This document shows, piece by piece, positions 29,870 through 40,244 of a stretch of DNA of 64,000 bases. Every line of letters starts with the position of its first letter. Positions within the stretch are counted from its first letter, which is position 1. Under the pieces are notes generated by a model. The model saw only the letters and a list, made by a program, of their open reading frames with translations. It was not told the origin of the DNA and did not search any database. Position numbers and translations under genes: made by a program. Source of the DNA: Mesorhizobium loti (GTDB lineage Bacteria > Pseudomonadota > Alphaproteobacteria > Rhizobiales > Rhizobiaceae); NCBI GenBank assembly GCA_014189435.1, contig CP050293.1, forward strand, positions 5,895,001-5,959,000, read 5' to 3'.

Positions 29870-31452
29870 CGAAACAGTTCGTTTGCGCGGTCGATGTCGG
29901 CACCGGGAGCGCTCGCGCGGGCATTCTCGACACCAGTGGCACCTTGCTCGGCCGCGCCGAGCGGCCGATCCTCATGAACCAGCCGAAGCCCGATCACGCC
30001 GAGCATGATTCGCGCGATATCTGGTCGGCCGTCTGCGCCGCCGTGCGCACTGCCCGCGAAAAGGCCGGCGTCGAGCCCGAGGATATTGTCGGCATTTCCT
30101 TCGACGCCACGTGTTCGCTGGTGGTGCGGGGTGTGGATGGCGGCCAGCTCAGCGTCTCGGTCACGGGCGACAGGCGCTGGGACACCATCGTCTGGCTCGA
30201 CCACCGCGCCATTGCCGAGGCCGACGAATGCACGGCAAGCGGCCACGCCGTGCTGAATTACATCGGCGGCGTCATGTCGCCGGAAATGGCAACGCCGAAG
30301 CTGATGTGGCTGAAGCGCAACCTGCCCAAGACGTGGGCGCAGGCCGGCACTTTATTCGACCTCACCGATTTCCTGACCTGGCAAGCGACGGGCTCGCTGG
30401 CCCGTTCGCAATGCACGCTGACCGCCAAATGGACCTATCTGGCGCATGAAGAGACCGGCTGGCGCCGTGACTTCTTCGAGCTCGTCGGTCTCGACGATCT
30501 TTTCGAGCATGGCAATCTGCCCGAGAGGGCCAGCCCGGTCGGAACCGATATCGGCCGCCTGACGGCGCAAGCGGCGGCGGAGCTTGGCCTGAGCGAAAAA
30601 TGCCGGGTCGGCGCCGGCGTCATCGATGCCTATGCTGGCGCGCTTGGCGTGCTTGGCGGTTTTGCCGGCGACGAACAGGACATCGGCCGGCATCTGGCGC
30701 TGATCGCCGGCACGTCGAGCTGCGTCATGGCGATGTCGCCCGACCCGCAGCCTTTCGCCGGTGTCTGGGGTCCTTACTACGGCGCGGCGCTGCCGAAGCT
30801 GTGGCTGTCGGAAGGCGGCCAGTCGGCAACCGGCGCCCTGCTCGACCACATCATCCGCTGGCACGGCGCCGGCGGCGAGCCGGATGCCGCCATGCATGCA
30901 AAGATCGCCAGGCGTGTCGCCGAGCTGCGCGCTGCCGAGGGTGAGAGCCTTGCCGCGAGGCTGCATGTGCTGCCGGATTTCCATGGCAACCGTTCGCCGC
31001 TCGCCGATCCGCACGCGGTCGGCGTCGTCAGCGGGCTGACGCTGGACTCCTCCTTCGACAGCCTGTGCAAGCTCTACTGGCGCACCGCCGTCGGCATCGC
31101 GCTCGGCGTGCGCCACGTGCTGGAGGCGCTGAACGAGAACGGCTATTTGATCGATACGCTGCATGTCACCGGCGGCCACACCAAGAACCCGCTGCTGATG
31201 GAGCTCTATGCCGACGCCACTGGCTGCACGGTGATCGAGCCGCTGGCCGACGAGGCGGTGCTGCTCGGCACCGGCATGGTCGCGGCAACCGCGGCCGGGC
31301 TGTTTCCCGATCTCACTGCGGCCTGTCTTGCCATGCAGCAAGGCGGCAGGACGCGCGCGTCGAACCCGAAATCATCCGGACGTTTCGACCGCGACTACAG
31401 GGTCTTCCTCGAGATGCACCGCCAACGGCAGATGCTGGACGCCATAAAGTAG
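29866..31452 (+). CDS. FGGY-family pentulose kinase (ribulokinase-like)
   Basis: 528 residues. The FGGY fold is shown by DVGTGSARAGILD (from residue 10), GISFDATCSLVV, the catalytic-base segment GAGVIDAYAG and the ATP-binding TGGHTKNPLLMEL. Length and the FDATCSLV pattern fit the D-ribulose/pentulose kinase branch rather than short xylulokinases. TTG start at 29866 overlaps the preceding stop by 4 nt. It would phosphorylate the ketose made by the dehydrogenases, for example D-ribulose or D-xylulose from arabitol. Its stop is only 2 nt from the stop of the convergent ABC ATPase gene. Confidence 0.87.
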   Translation: MTKQFVCAVDVGTGSARAGILDTSGTLLGRAERPILMNQPKPDHAEHDSRDIWSAVCAAVRTAREKAGVEPEDIVGISFDATCSLVVRGVDGGQLSVSVTGDRRWDTIVWLDHRAIAEADECTASGHAVLNYIGGVMSPEMATPKLMWLKRNLPKTWAQAGTLFDLTDFLTWQATGSLARSQCTLTAKWTYLAHEETGWRRDFFELVGLDDLFEHGNLPERASPVGTDIGRLTAQAAAELGLSEKCRVGAGVIDAYAGALGVLGGFAGDEQDIGRHLALIAGTSSCVMAMSPDPQPFAGVWGPYYGAALPKLWLSEGGQSATGALLDHIIRWHGAGGEPDAAMHAKIARRVAELRAAEGESLAARLHVLPDFHGNRSPLADPHAVGVVSGLTLDSSFDSLCKLYWRTAVGIALGVRHVLEALNENGYLIDTLHVTGGHTKNPLLMELYADATGCTVIEPLADEAVLLGTGMVAATAAGLFPDLTAACLAMQQGGRTRASNPKSSGRFDRDYRVFLEMHRQRQMLDAIK

Positions 31453-31454
31453 AG

Positions 31455-32540
31455 CTACTGTCTCAGCAGGGATGCACCCGACTTGGCATCGAACAGATGC
31501 ATGCTCTGTTCGTCGACCGTGTAGCGGACATGGCTGTTGACGGTAGGGCATTCGCGGGTTGGCACCAGCGCGCTGATTTCCTTGCCGCCGGAACCGAAGA
31601 TCACCAGCGCGTCATTGCCATGAAACTCGATGAGATCGGCCGTGCCCTCCAGAAGACTGTCGGCATTGGCGCCGGCGGTCTTCAGGTCCGGAGGCCGGAT
31701 ACCAAGCACCGCACGCTCGCCGTGTTGAAGTTTGAAGCGTGAGCCATCGATGGTGAAGACGGTTCCGGCACTGGTCAGTGTCCAACCGTTGCCTTTGCGG
31801 CCGACAGTGACTTCGATGAAATTCATGTTCGGCGTCCCGATGAACCCGGCAACGAACAGATTGCCCGGCCGCTCGTAGATTTCCGCCGGCGAGCCGATCT
31901 GTTCGATCCTGCCGTCGCGCAACAGCACGATGCGGTCGGCGAGCGTCATCGCCTCCAGCTGGTCGTGGGTGACATAAACGGTGGTGGTCTTCAACGACTG
32001 GTGCAGCCGGGCGATCTCGATGCGCATGTGGTTGCGCAGCTTGGCATCCAGATTGGACAGCGGCTCGTCGAACAGGAACACTTTCGGTGTCTTGATCATG
32101 GCGCGGGCAATGGCGACACGCTGCTGCTGACCACCTGACAGTTCGGCCGGCTTGCGGCCGAGATAGGGATCCAGACCCAGCGTCTTCGAAACCGCCTCGA
32201 CGCGCTTTTGTATCTCGGCCTTCGCCACTTTCTGCCGCTTCAGGCCGAAGGCGATGTTGTCGAAGATCGTCATGTGCGGATAGAGCGCGTAGTTCTGGAA
32301 CACCATGGCAATGCCGCGGTCGCCCGGGTCGAGGTCGTTGACCACCTTGCCGCCGATCGAGACCTCACCGCCGCTGATGTCCTCCAACCCCGCCAGCATG
32401 CGCAGCAAGGTCGACTTGCCGCATCCGGAAGGGCCAAGGAAGACGACGAATTCATGTTCCTCGATGGCGAGGTTCAGGTCGCGGATGACAGTCGTGGCGC
32501 CATAGGATTTCTCGACATGGGAGCAGGTAATCGCGGACAT
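31455..32540 (-). CDS. sugar ABC transporter ATPase (MalK/UgpC type)
   Basis: 361 residues. Walker [10 protein letters not shown], signature LSGGQQQR, Walker B LFDEP, H-loop [14 protein letters not shown] and a C-terminal TOBE/OB domain. It is the last gene of the second sugar operon and powers the two permeases encoded upstream. Convergent with the FGGY kinase gene; the two stops are 2 nt apart. Confidence 0.9.
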   Translation of the reverse strand: MSAITCSHVEKSYGATTVIRDLNLAIEEHEFVVFLGPSGCGKSTLLRMLAGLEDISGGEVSIGGKVVNDLDPGDRGIAMVFQNYALYPHMTIFDNIAFGLKRQKVAKAEIQKRVEAVSKTLGLDPYLGRKPAELSGGQQQRVAIARAMIKTPKVFLFDEPLSNLDAKLRNHMRIEIARLHQSLKTTTVYVTHDQLEAMTLADRIVLLRDGRIEQIGSPAEIYERPGNLFVAGFIGTPNMNFIEVTVGRKGNGWTLTSAGTVFTIDGSRFKLQHGERAVLGIRPPDLKTAGANADSLLEGTADLIEFHGNDALVIFGSGGKEISALVPTRECPTVNSHVRYTVDEQSMHLFDAKSGASLLRQ

Positions 32541-32547
32541 GGTTGGG

Positions 32548-33594
<1,047 letters not shown>

Positions 33595-33609
33595 CGTGTC
33601 GTCCTCACT

Positions 33610-34437
33610 TCAAGTCTTTTTCTGCCGGAAAACGGAATTCAGGAAACCGCTGAGCACGCCGAGAAACAAAAGGGGTGGCAGCGACAAAAGCACGACCGAG
33701 GCATTCAGGATGCCCCACGGCACGTTCATGCCTTGCTGGGACAGTTCCGAAGCGACGATCGGCAAGGTCTTGGCGTTGGAGCTGGACAGCATCAGCGCGA
33801 TCAGGAACTCGTTCCAGACCAGCACGAAGCTGAAGGCAACCGCACCGATCAGCGAGCGCGCCGCGACCGGCAGCGCGATGCGCCAAAACACCGAATAGGC
33901 GCCGTAGCCATCGACGAAGGCGGCTTCCTCGACCTCCTTCGGCACGGCCTGGAAGGCGGGGATGGCCAGCCACATGATCACCGAGATGGTGAGCAGCGAA
34001 TAGGTGACGATCAGCGCCGCCAGCGTGTCGTAGAGCCCGAGCTGCAGCCAGATCACCATCAGCGGGATGGCCACCGCCACCGGCGGCAGGAAACGCAGCG
34101 ACAGCACGAAGAACTGGATGTCGCCGGCCCAGCGGTTGGGATAACGCGCCACCGCATAAGCCGCAGGCAGGCCAAGCACAACGCCGATCAAAACCGCGAC
34201 CCCGCAGGCGATCACCGAGTTGTAGAGGCCGGTCATGACGCTGTCGCGGCCGATGATGTAGCTGATGTTGGCCAGCGTCGGCGTGAACACCACGCGCGGA
34301 ACGCGGGTGATGATGTCGACATTGTTCTTCAGCGAATTGAGCGCCGTCCACAGCAGCGGAAACACCGCCATGAAGCCGGCAAACGCCAGCACGGCCTTGC
34401 CGATCAGGCGGCCCAGTTTCATGCGAGATGGTCTCAT
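33610..34437 (-). CDS. sugar ABC transporter permease (MalG type)
   Basis: 275 residues, six hydrophobic helices; EAA loop AVPKEVEEAAFVDGYGAYSVF. The start ATG 34437 overlaps the stop of the upstream permease by four bases; an internal ATG at 34422 is also possible. Partner of the MalF-type permease at 34434-35300. Confidence 0.87.
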   Translation of the reverse strand: MRPSRMKLGRLIGKAVLAFAGFMAVFPLLWTALNSLKNNVDIITRVPRVVFTPTLANISYIIGRDSVMTGLYNSVIACGVAVLIGVVLGLPAAYAVARYPNRWAGDIQFFVLSLRFLPPVAVAIPLMVIWLQLGLYDTLAALIVTYSLLTISVIMWLAIPAFQAVPKEVEEAAFVDGYGAYSVFWRIALPVAARSLIGAVAFSFVLVWNEFLIALMLSSSNAKTLPIVASELSQQGMNVPWGILNASVVLLSLPPLLFLGVLSGFLNSVFRQKKT

Positions 34438-35300
34438 GCCTGCACCCGCTTCCACAGCATGGTGAAGGTGATGACGGTGGCGATCATCATCAGCACGGCC
34501 ATCGCCGAGGCGTAGGACACCTTGCCGGACTCGATGAAGCCTTGCGAGAACGCGTACATGTCGAGCGTTTCGGTCGCCACGCCCGGTCCGCCGCGGGTCA
34601 TCACATAGATCAGGTCGAAGGAGCGCAGCGACTCGATCATCTTGACGAACATCAGGCTGATCAGCGGCGCCTTCAGCATCGGCAAGGTGACATAGGCGTG
34701 GATCTGCCAGCGCCTGGCGTGGTCGAGCCGTGCGGCCTCGATCGGCTGCGGCGGCAAGGTCTCCAGCAGCTTCAGCACGATGACGGCGAAGAACAGGCCC
34801 CATTGCCAGACATCGACCGATGCGACGGCAAACAATGCCGTCGCTGGCTTGGACAGCGGATCGAAGATCAGCCCGCCGGTCAGCAGCCGATAGGGGTAAG
34901 TGGCGATGCCGTAGAGCGGGTGGTAGGCGAACTTCCAGACGAAGGCTGCCGAGACACGCGGCAGCAGGACCGGGATGATGAACAGCAGGCAGTAGATGTT
35001 GCGCAGGCGCGGCGACGCCACCTCGAACATCAGCACGCCCAGTCCGATCGCCACGGCCATGGTCGCGACAACGGTGACGACCTCCCATTTCACCGACACC
35101 CAGACGGCGTTGAGAAAGCGGCGGTCGAAGAACAGGTCGACGAAATTCGAGAACCAGACATAGGAATAGGCCGTCGAGGACAGCTCGCGGTTCTGCAGGG
35201 CGATGACGATCGCGTAGAGCGTCGGCACCATCGACAGGATCAGAAGAATGACCAGCGTCGGCACGACGAAGGTGACCGGCAAGGATGAGCGTCGCGGCAT
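34434..35300 (-). CDS. sugar ABC transporter permease (MalF type)
   Basis: 288 residues from MPRRSSLPVTF; six transmembrane helices; EAA-like loop LPPQPIEAARLDHARRWQIH. The longer frame up to 35420 would read through the intergenic hairpin and is unlikely. It is the second gene of the operon after the binding protein, separated by a 160-base region holding a large stem-loop. Confidence 0.86.
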   Translation of the reverse strand: MPRRSSLPVTFVVPTLVILLILSMVPTLYAIVIALQNRELSSTAYSYVWFSNFVDLFFDRRFLNAVWVSVKWEVVTVVATMAVAIGLGVLMFEVASPRLRNIYCLLFIIPVLLPRVSAAFVWKFAYHPLYGIATYPYRLLTGGLIFDPLSKPATALFAVASVDVWQWGLFFAVIVLKLLETLPPQPIEAARLDHARRWQIHAYVTLPMLKAPLISLMFVKMIESLRSFDLIYVMTRGGPGVATETLDMYAFSQGFIESGKVSYASAMAVLMMIATVITFTMLWKRVQA

Positions 35301-35395
35301 CTGTCTATCCCTGGCTGCGTCTCGAGCGATTGAACATGGCTGGACCTCTTCGCGCGATGTCCAGCTCGAACGGCGGTGGTGAGAAAGGGAGACCC

Positions 35396-35445
35396 GCGGC
35401 GCACAGGTCCCGGCATTCACAGGAATGCCGCGGACCGCGCGCCGC
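35396..35445 (-). terminator. large stem-loop between binding-protein and permease genes
   Basis: Nested inverted repeats: GCGGCGC/GCGCCGC outside, GGTCC/GGACC in the middle and GGCATTC/GAATGCC around an ACAG loop. No T tract follows on the minus strand, so it is more likely an mRNA-stabilising or attenuating hairpin than a strong terminator. Confidence 0.7.
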
Positions 35446-35460
35446 AGGGGGGAGGATGGC

Positions 35461-36732
35461 TTATTTCTTCACCAGCTCGTTGGCATAGGCTTCGAGCTCG
35501 TTGAGGCCGCCCTTGACGTCGGTGCGGGTGCCGGTGACCAGTTCCTCGAGGATGATGCCCCAGCGGTCGCCAAGATCCGGCCAGCGCGGATCCTGCCAGA
35601 AGTTGACCGCCGTGACCTTGCCTGTCTCGGCCAGCGCCTGGCCGAGATCGGCGCCGTAAATGTCGGCGAATTCCTTGCTGGACAGGATGCTGGTGCGGTT
35701 CAGCTCACCGAACTGGTGGGCGTCGAGCCGGCGCTTCTCGTTTTCCTTCGATGTCGCCCACGCGATGAACAGGCCGGCGCATTTCTTCGAGGCATCGTCG
35801 GCATTGGCCTTTGCCGCGATGGCGAGGCCATGGCCATAGCCACCGCCGGTGAGCGGCGCCGGCGGCGGCAGGAAGCCGATCTTGCCGACCACCTGCGAGG
35901 TCTTCGGATCGACCGCCATGCCCGACAGAGGCGTCGATTCAACGAGGATGGCGACCTGGCCCGACAGGAAGGCGCCGGTCGATTCATCCCAACTGCCGGT
36001 CTGCGTGCCGGGCGCGGAATCCTTGAACAGCTTCAGGTAGGTTTCGGTCGCCTTGACGGCGGCATCCGAGTTGAAGGCCGGCTTGTCGCCATCGAACCAC
36101 TGGCCGCCATAGGCCTTGAAGAACGGCATCCAGCGCCAGACATTGGCGCCCGAACCGCGTGCGCCGCGCAGCGCGATGCCGTAGATGCCCTTGTCCGGAT
36201 TGGTCAGCTTCGGCACGTCGGCGATCAGTTCGTCCAGCGTCTTCGGCGGTTGGATGCCGGCTGCCTCCAGAATATCCTTGCGGTAGACCATCAGGTCGCC
36301 GCCGCCGGTCAGCGGCGCGAACCAGACCTTGCCGTCATAGGTGGCGACCTTCTGGCGGCCCGGATCGAAATCGGCATAGTCGTAGTCCGCCGGATAGTAG
36401 TCGGTGAGCGGCACGATCCATTTCGACGAGGCAAACAGCGCCACGTTGGCTTCATCGACATAGTAGACGTTGTAGTTGCCGACGGTGGACGCATCGGCGC
36501 GCGATTTCGCCCGGCGGTCGTTCTCATTGAGATAATCGATCTGAAAACTGGCGCCGGAGAGCTTCTGGAACTCGGCCTTGGAGTCCTCCAGAAGCGTCAG
36601 GCCGTCGCGTGGCTGCGCCAGCACCTTGACCGGCGCCGAGCAGACCGGCGCCTGCGCCAGGGCGATGGTGGAAACGGTAGCGGAAAGCATAAAAGCTGCG
36701 CCAAGGCTGGCAGCAAGCCGAATTGGTTTCAT
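35461..36732 (-). CDS. sugar ABC transporter substrate-binding protein
   Basis: 423 residues, family 1 solute-binding protein. Signal peptide about 1-26 (STIALA end). The segments GGGDLMVYRKDILEAAGIQPP and FLSGQVAILVESTPLSGMAV are typical of polyol/sugar binders. GGAGGAGAAAG precedes ATG 36732. First gene of the operon; the AraC regulator gene lies just upstream in the same direction. The neighbouring dehydrogenase suggests a sugar alcohol ligand. Confidence 0.87.
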   Translation of the reverse strand: MKPIRLAASLGAAFMLSATVSTIALAQAPVCSAPVKVLAQPRDGLTLLEDSKAEFQKLSGASFQIDYLNENDRRAKSRADASTVGNYNVYYVDEANVALFASSKWIVPLTDYYPADYDYADFDPGRQKVATYDGKVWFAPLTGGGDLMVYRKDILEAAGIQPPKTLDELIADVPKLTNPDKGIYGIALRGARGSGANVWRWMPFFKAYGGQWFDGDKPAFNSDAAVKATETYLKLFKDSAPGTQTGSWDESTGAFLSGQVAILVESTPLSGMAVDPKTSQVVGKIGFLPPPAPLTGGGYGHGLAIAAKANADDASKKCAGLFIAWATSKENEKRRLDAHQFGELNRTSILSSKEFADIYGADLGQALAETGKVTAVNFWQDPRWPDLGDRWGIILEELVTGTRTDVKGGLNELEAYANELVKK

Positions 36733-36972
36733 GATCTTTCTCCTCCAGGAACATTTCGCAGAAAGCGGAAGTCCTCGGGTTACGCGATCCTCACCATCGC
36801 CCGAGTGACGTGCCACCCATCGCCAAGATGCGGAGTTGCAGCGGGCCACGCTAGAAGCCCCGTTGCAGCAGACCTGTACTTTTATGCATTGTGCAGCGCA
36901 AAAACCGGCGCTCGAATACAGCGCCCGTCACGTGAGTATCGATCGAGCTTGAAACGGTGGTTTAGGACACGC

Positions 36973-37890
36973 CTATGCGCGCAATGTCAGCCGCTGTCGC
37001 GACAGCCGCCGATAGGACGATGGCGTCATCCGATGCTTGCGCATGAAGGCACGGTTGAAGTTCGAGATGTTCATGTAGCCGACCTGAAAACAGATGTCGG
37101 TGATCGGAACGTCGGTGTCCGCCAAGAGCTTGCAGGCTTGCCAGAGCCTGAGCTTGGCAAGGTGGTCGCTAAAGCTGTTGCCGGTGTTCTTCCGGAAGAA
37201 CCGCGAAAACGTGCTCTCCGTCATGCCGGCCAGTTCCGCCACTTCAGGCAGTTTCAGATCCTCAGCGAAATGCTGGAACAAATAGGTCAGCGTGCGCTGG
37301 ATGATGTCGAGCGAAGCGGCATCGAGAACCGGCGAGAAATCCGGTGACGACAGTAATTCATATTCGTCGGTCCTGGCGAGAAGATCGACGAGGTTCAGGA
37401 ACAGGCAGAACCTGCTTAGCCCGCTAACTTCACCCATCCGCTCCATCAGCTCGGCGCCTTCCAGCGCGGCCTGGCCGTGAAAGACCATGCCGCGCAGCGA
37501 GCGTTCGAGGAACGGTTCCAGTTCGCGCAATTCCGGCAGCAGGCCCGCCGACCCCCGCAGCCTCTGCGCATCGAACTGCAGGACGATGTCGCGGCCTTCG
37601 ATCAGCTCTCCTGACTGTACCGCGGTCACCCAATCATGCGGCAGACCGCCACCGACGATGGTCAGATAGCCCGGTCCGAACTCGCCGATGTGATCGCCGA
37701 CCAGCACCACACCGGAGGATTTTCGCAGCAGATGGATCTCGTATTCCGGATGAAAGTTCCAGACATTGCGCTCCCACGGGTAGTCGTCGAGCCGCCACAG
37801 GAAACTGTCGCTCGCTTCGGTGACGATGTGCTCGAAGGACGGCGCTGTCCGCGGGATCGCGGCCGTGTTCTTTCTGCGCCTGAACTGCAT
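36973..37890 (-). CDS. AraC-family transcriptional regulator
   Basis: 305 residues from the ATG with AGGAGG four bases upstream (37890). An N-terminal cupin-like effector domain (NFHPEYEIHLLRKSSGVVLVGDHIGEF) is followed by two helix-turn-helix motifs near the C-terminus (LPEVAELAGMTESTFSRFFR and ITDICFQVGYMNISNFNRAF). Likely activates the adjacent sugar ABC operon, from which it is separated by 240 bases. That gap holds no gene but contains TGCATTGTGCA (36885-36895), a possible site. Confidence 0.88.
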   Translation of the reverse strand: MQFRRRKNTAAIPRTAPSFEHIVTEASDSFLWRLDDYPWERNVWNFHPEYEIHLLRKSSGVVLVGDHIGEFGPGYLTIVGGGLPHDWVTAVQSGELIEGRDIVLQFDAQRLRGSAGLLPELRELEPFLERSLRGMVFHGQAALEGAELMERMGEVSGLSRFCLFLNLVDLLARTDEYELLSSPDFSPVLDAASLDIIQRTLTYLFQHFAEDLKLPEVAELAGMTESTFSRFFRKNTGNSFSDHLAKLRLWQACKLLADTDVPITDICFQVGYMNISNFNRAFMRKHRMTPSSYRRLSRQRLTLRA

Positions 37891-38162
37891 CCTGCCTCCT
37901 GGAAAATCCGGGATCTGTCGTCGCACCTCGTCGTTCATGCAATCCGTAGCAGCCCATCGCCCGCATGTGAAATGGACCTCGGCGGCGCGCATTGATGGCC
38001 GGCTGTTCCGGCTGGCTCAATCTGTTCCCGCCCCTCCTCTCTTGCCTTCATGTCGCGTTTCGTACAAAAGCTGGCGCAAACGCCGCGAAGCCGAAGGTTT
38101 TGCCGTTTGACATGCGGATTCCGGCTCCTTGCCGACGCGCCGCAACTGGAAAGAGCAGGAAA
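37891..38162. other. divergent gap between AraC and MATE genes, no gene seen
   Basis: 272 bases with no coding frame on either strand that I believe in. It must hold promoters for both genes; none could be assigned by eye. Confidence 0.4.
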
Positions 38163-39566
38163 ATGTCTGCGATCGAAGCCGGCGCTCGCGCGCCGGAAAA
38201 TCTTTGGCGTCAGGAAATCCGGGCAACGCTGGCGCTCGCCTGGCCGATGGTGCTGACCAATCTCGGCCAGACCGCGATGACGGCGACCGACGTCATGATG
38301 ATGGGTCGGCTGGGGCCCGATACGCTGGCCAGTGGCGCGCTTGGCGCCAACCTCTATTTCATGCCGCTGATCTTCGGCCTCGGCCTGATGCTGGCGACCT
38401 CGCCGATGATCGCGACCGAGCTCGGCCGCCGCCGCTATTCGGTGCGCGACCTGCGCCGCACCGTGCGCCAGGGCCTGTGGCTGGCGATCCTGATCTCGCT
38501 CCCGATCTGGCTCGTGCTTTGGCACGGTGAAGCCATTCTATTGGCCATGGGCCAGGACCCGGTGCTGGCCCATCAGGCCGGCATCTATCTGCGCTGGCTC
38601 GAATGGGCGGTGCTGCCCTTCTACGGCTATATCGTGCTGCGCTCGTTCATCTCGGCGCTGGAGCGGCCGGGCTGGGCGCTGGTCATCGTCTTCGTCGCCG
38701 TCGCCTGCAACGTCTTCTTCAACTGGGTGTTCATGTTCGGCAATCTCGGCGTCGCCCCGATGGGCATTGCCGGCTCAGGCCTTGCCACCTCGCTGTCCTC
38801 AACGCTGATGTTCATCGGCCTGGCTGTTGTGGTGATGCTAGAGAAGAAGTTCCGGCGTTACCGTCTGTTCGGCCGTTTCTGGCGCGCCGACTGGCCGCGC
38901 TTCAAGGGTCTGTTGCGGCTCGGCCTGCCGATCGCCGGCATTTTGGCCTTCGAGGTAACGATCTTCAATGCGGCAGCGCTGCTGATGGGCCTGATCGATG
39001 CGGATTCGCTGGCCGCGCATGCCATCGCCATCCAGATCGCCTCGATCTCCTTCATGGTGCCGCTTGGCCTCAACCAGGCGGTGACGGTGCGCGTCGGCCT
39101 TGCGCACGGCGCCGGCAATCCGGAAGGCGTTTCGCGCGCCGGCTGGACCGCCTTTGTCATCGGCGTTTCGTTCATGGCGCTGATGGGACTGGTGATGATC
39201 CTGTGGCCGCATCCGCTGATCAGCGCCTTCATCGATCTGAGCAACCCGGCCAATGCCAGGGTGATCGCGCTTGCCGTGTCGTTCCTGGCCTTTGCCGCGC
39301 TGTTCCAGGTCTTCGACGGCGCGCAGGCGGTTGCCGCCGGCATGCTGCGCGGCCTGCACGACACCAAGGTGCCGATGATCTATGCCGCGATCGGCTATTG
39401 GGGCGTCGGCCTGCCGCTCGGCGTGCTGCTCGCCTTCCATTTTGGCCTGCACGGCGTCGGCATTTGGATCGGCCTGTCATCGGGGCTGGCCGTGGTGGCG
39501 GCGCTGCTTCTCGGGCGCTGGCTGCGGCGGGATCGATTGGCGCCGTCGGTTGCTTTTGGTCACTGA
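38163..39566 (+). CDS. norM: MATE-family multidrug/cation antiporter (NorM-like)
   Basis: 467 residues and 12 hydrophobic helices in two homologous halves. MATE hallmarks: ALAWPMVLTNLGQTAMTATD near the N-terminus, MMGRLG, and QAVTVRVGLAHGAGNPEG in the second half. It exports cationic drugs or metabolites in exchange for sodium or protons. ATG 38163 follows AGCAGGAAA. The symbol is by similarity only. Confidence 0.88.
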   Translation: MSAIEAGARAPENLWRQEIRATLALAWPMVLTNLGQTAMTATDVMMMGRLGPDTLASGALGANLYFMPLIFGLGLMLATSPMIATELGRRRYSVRDLRRTVRQGLWLAILISLPIWLVLWHGEAILLAMGQDPVLAHQAGIYLRWLEWAVLPFYGYIVLRSFISALERPGWALVIVFVAVACNVFFNWVFMFGNLGVAPMGIAGSGLATSLSSTLMFIGLAVVVMLEKKFRRYRLFGRFWRADWPRFKGLLRLGLPIAGILAFEVTIFNAAALLMGLIDADSLAAHAIAIQIASISFMVPLGLNQAVTVRVGLAHGAGNPEGVSRAGWTAFVIGVSFMALMGLVMILWPHPLISAFIDLSNPANARVIALAVSFLAFAALFQVFDGAQAVAAGMLRGLHDTKVPMIYAAIGYWGVGLPLGVLLAFHFGLHGVGIWIGLSSGLAVVAALLLGRWLRRDRLAPSVAFGH

Positions 39567-39661
39567 ACCAGACGGTTGCCAGGTGCCCGGCGGCCGTTGT
39601 CCTATGGACATCGGCTCATTGAACGACGCCTCCAGAACGCCCGGCGCCGCGATGCAGGCGG

Positions 39662-40243
39662 TCAGAATGTCGGCGGCGTGTTGACCCAGAGGATACGGAC
39701 CGTGGTCGAACCGATATTGCGGTAGCCGTGGCCGAGTTCGGAGTTGAAATAGAACGCGTCGCCGGCATCGAGCGCCACCACGTTCGCCTCGACCAGCAAC
39801 TCGACAGAACCTTCGAGCACGTAGCCGAATTCCTGCCCCTTATGGCTGATCAACTCGAGGCTGCCGCCACCGGCCTCGATCACGTGGATGTTGATCTGCA
39901 GCAGATATTCCGGGCCGGATGGCACCAATTGCTCGAGCACGACATGGTTGCCCGAACGCCGGTGTCCCGTCTCCATGTGCTGACGCTCGTTTTGTCGCAA
40001 CACGAACACTTCCGAGGCATTGTGCTGTAGCGTGCCGAACATCGCGTTCATGTTGATGCCCAGCGCCTGCACCAGCCGGTGCAGAGCCGCCATCGAGGGC
40101 GTCGCGCGGTCGTTCTCAATCTTCGAGAGATAACCTTCTGTTAGCCCGATGCGGGCGCCGAGCTCCTCCAGACTGAGGCCAAGCACTTGTCTGGCATGGC
40201 GCAGCTTGACGCCGATCCTCGGGGTTCCGTTTCTATCGCGCAT
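39662..40243 (-). CDS. XRE-cupin transcriptional regulator
   Basis: 193 residues. HTH_3 domain at about 10-66 (LRHARQVLGLSLEELGARIG, YLSKIENDRATPSM) and a C-terminal cupin (about 115-190, GQEFGYVLEGSVELLVEANV, LDAGDAFYFNSELGHGYRN). Such regulators usually control a neighbouring catabolic operon and sense a small ligand in the cupin. It starts 1 nt after the stop of the PLP-enzyme gene, so it is the last gene of the eight-gene unit that begins at livG. Confidence 0.88.
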   Translation of the reverse strand: MRDRNGTPRIGVKLRHARQVLGLSLEELGARIGLTEGYLSKIENDRATPSMAALHRLVQALGINMNAMFGTLQHNASEVFVLRQNERQHMETGHRRSGNHVVLEQLVPSGPEYLLQINIHVIEAGGGSLELISHKGQEFGYVLEGSVELLVEANVVALDAGDAFYFNSELGHGYRNIGSTTVRILWVNTPPTF

Positions 40244-40244
40244 G

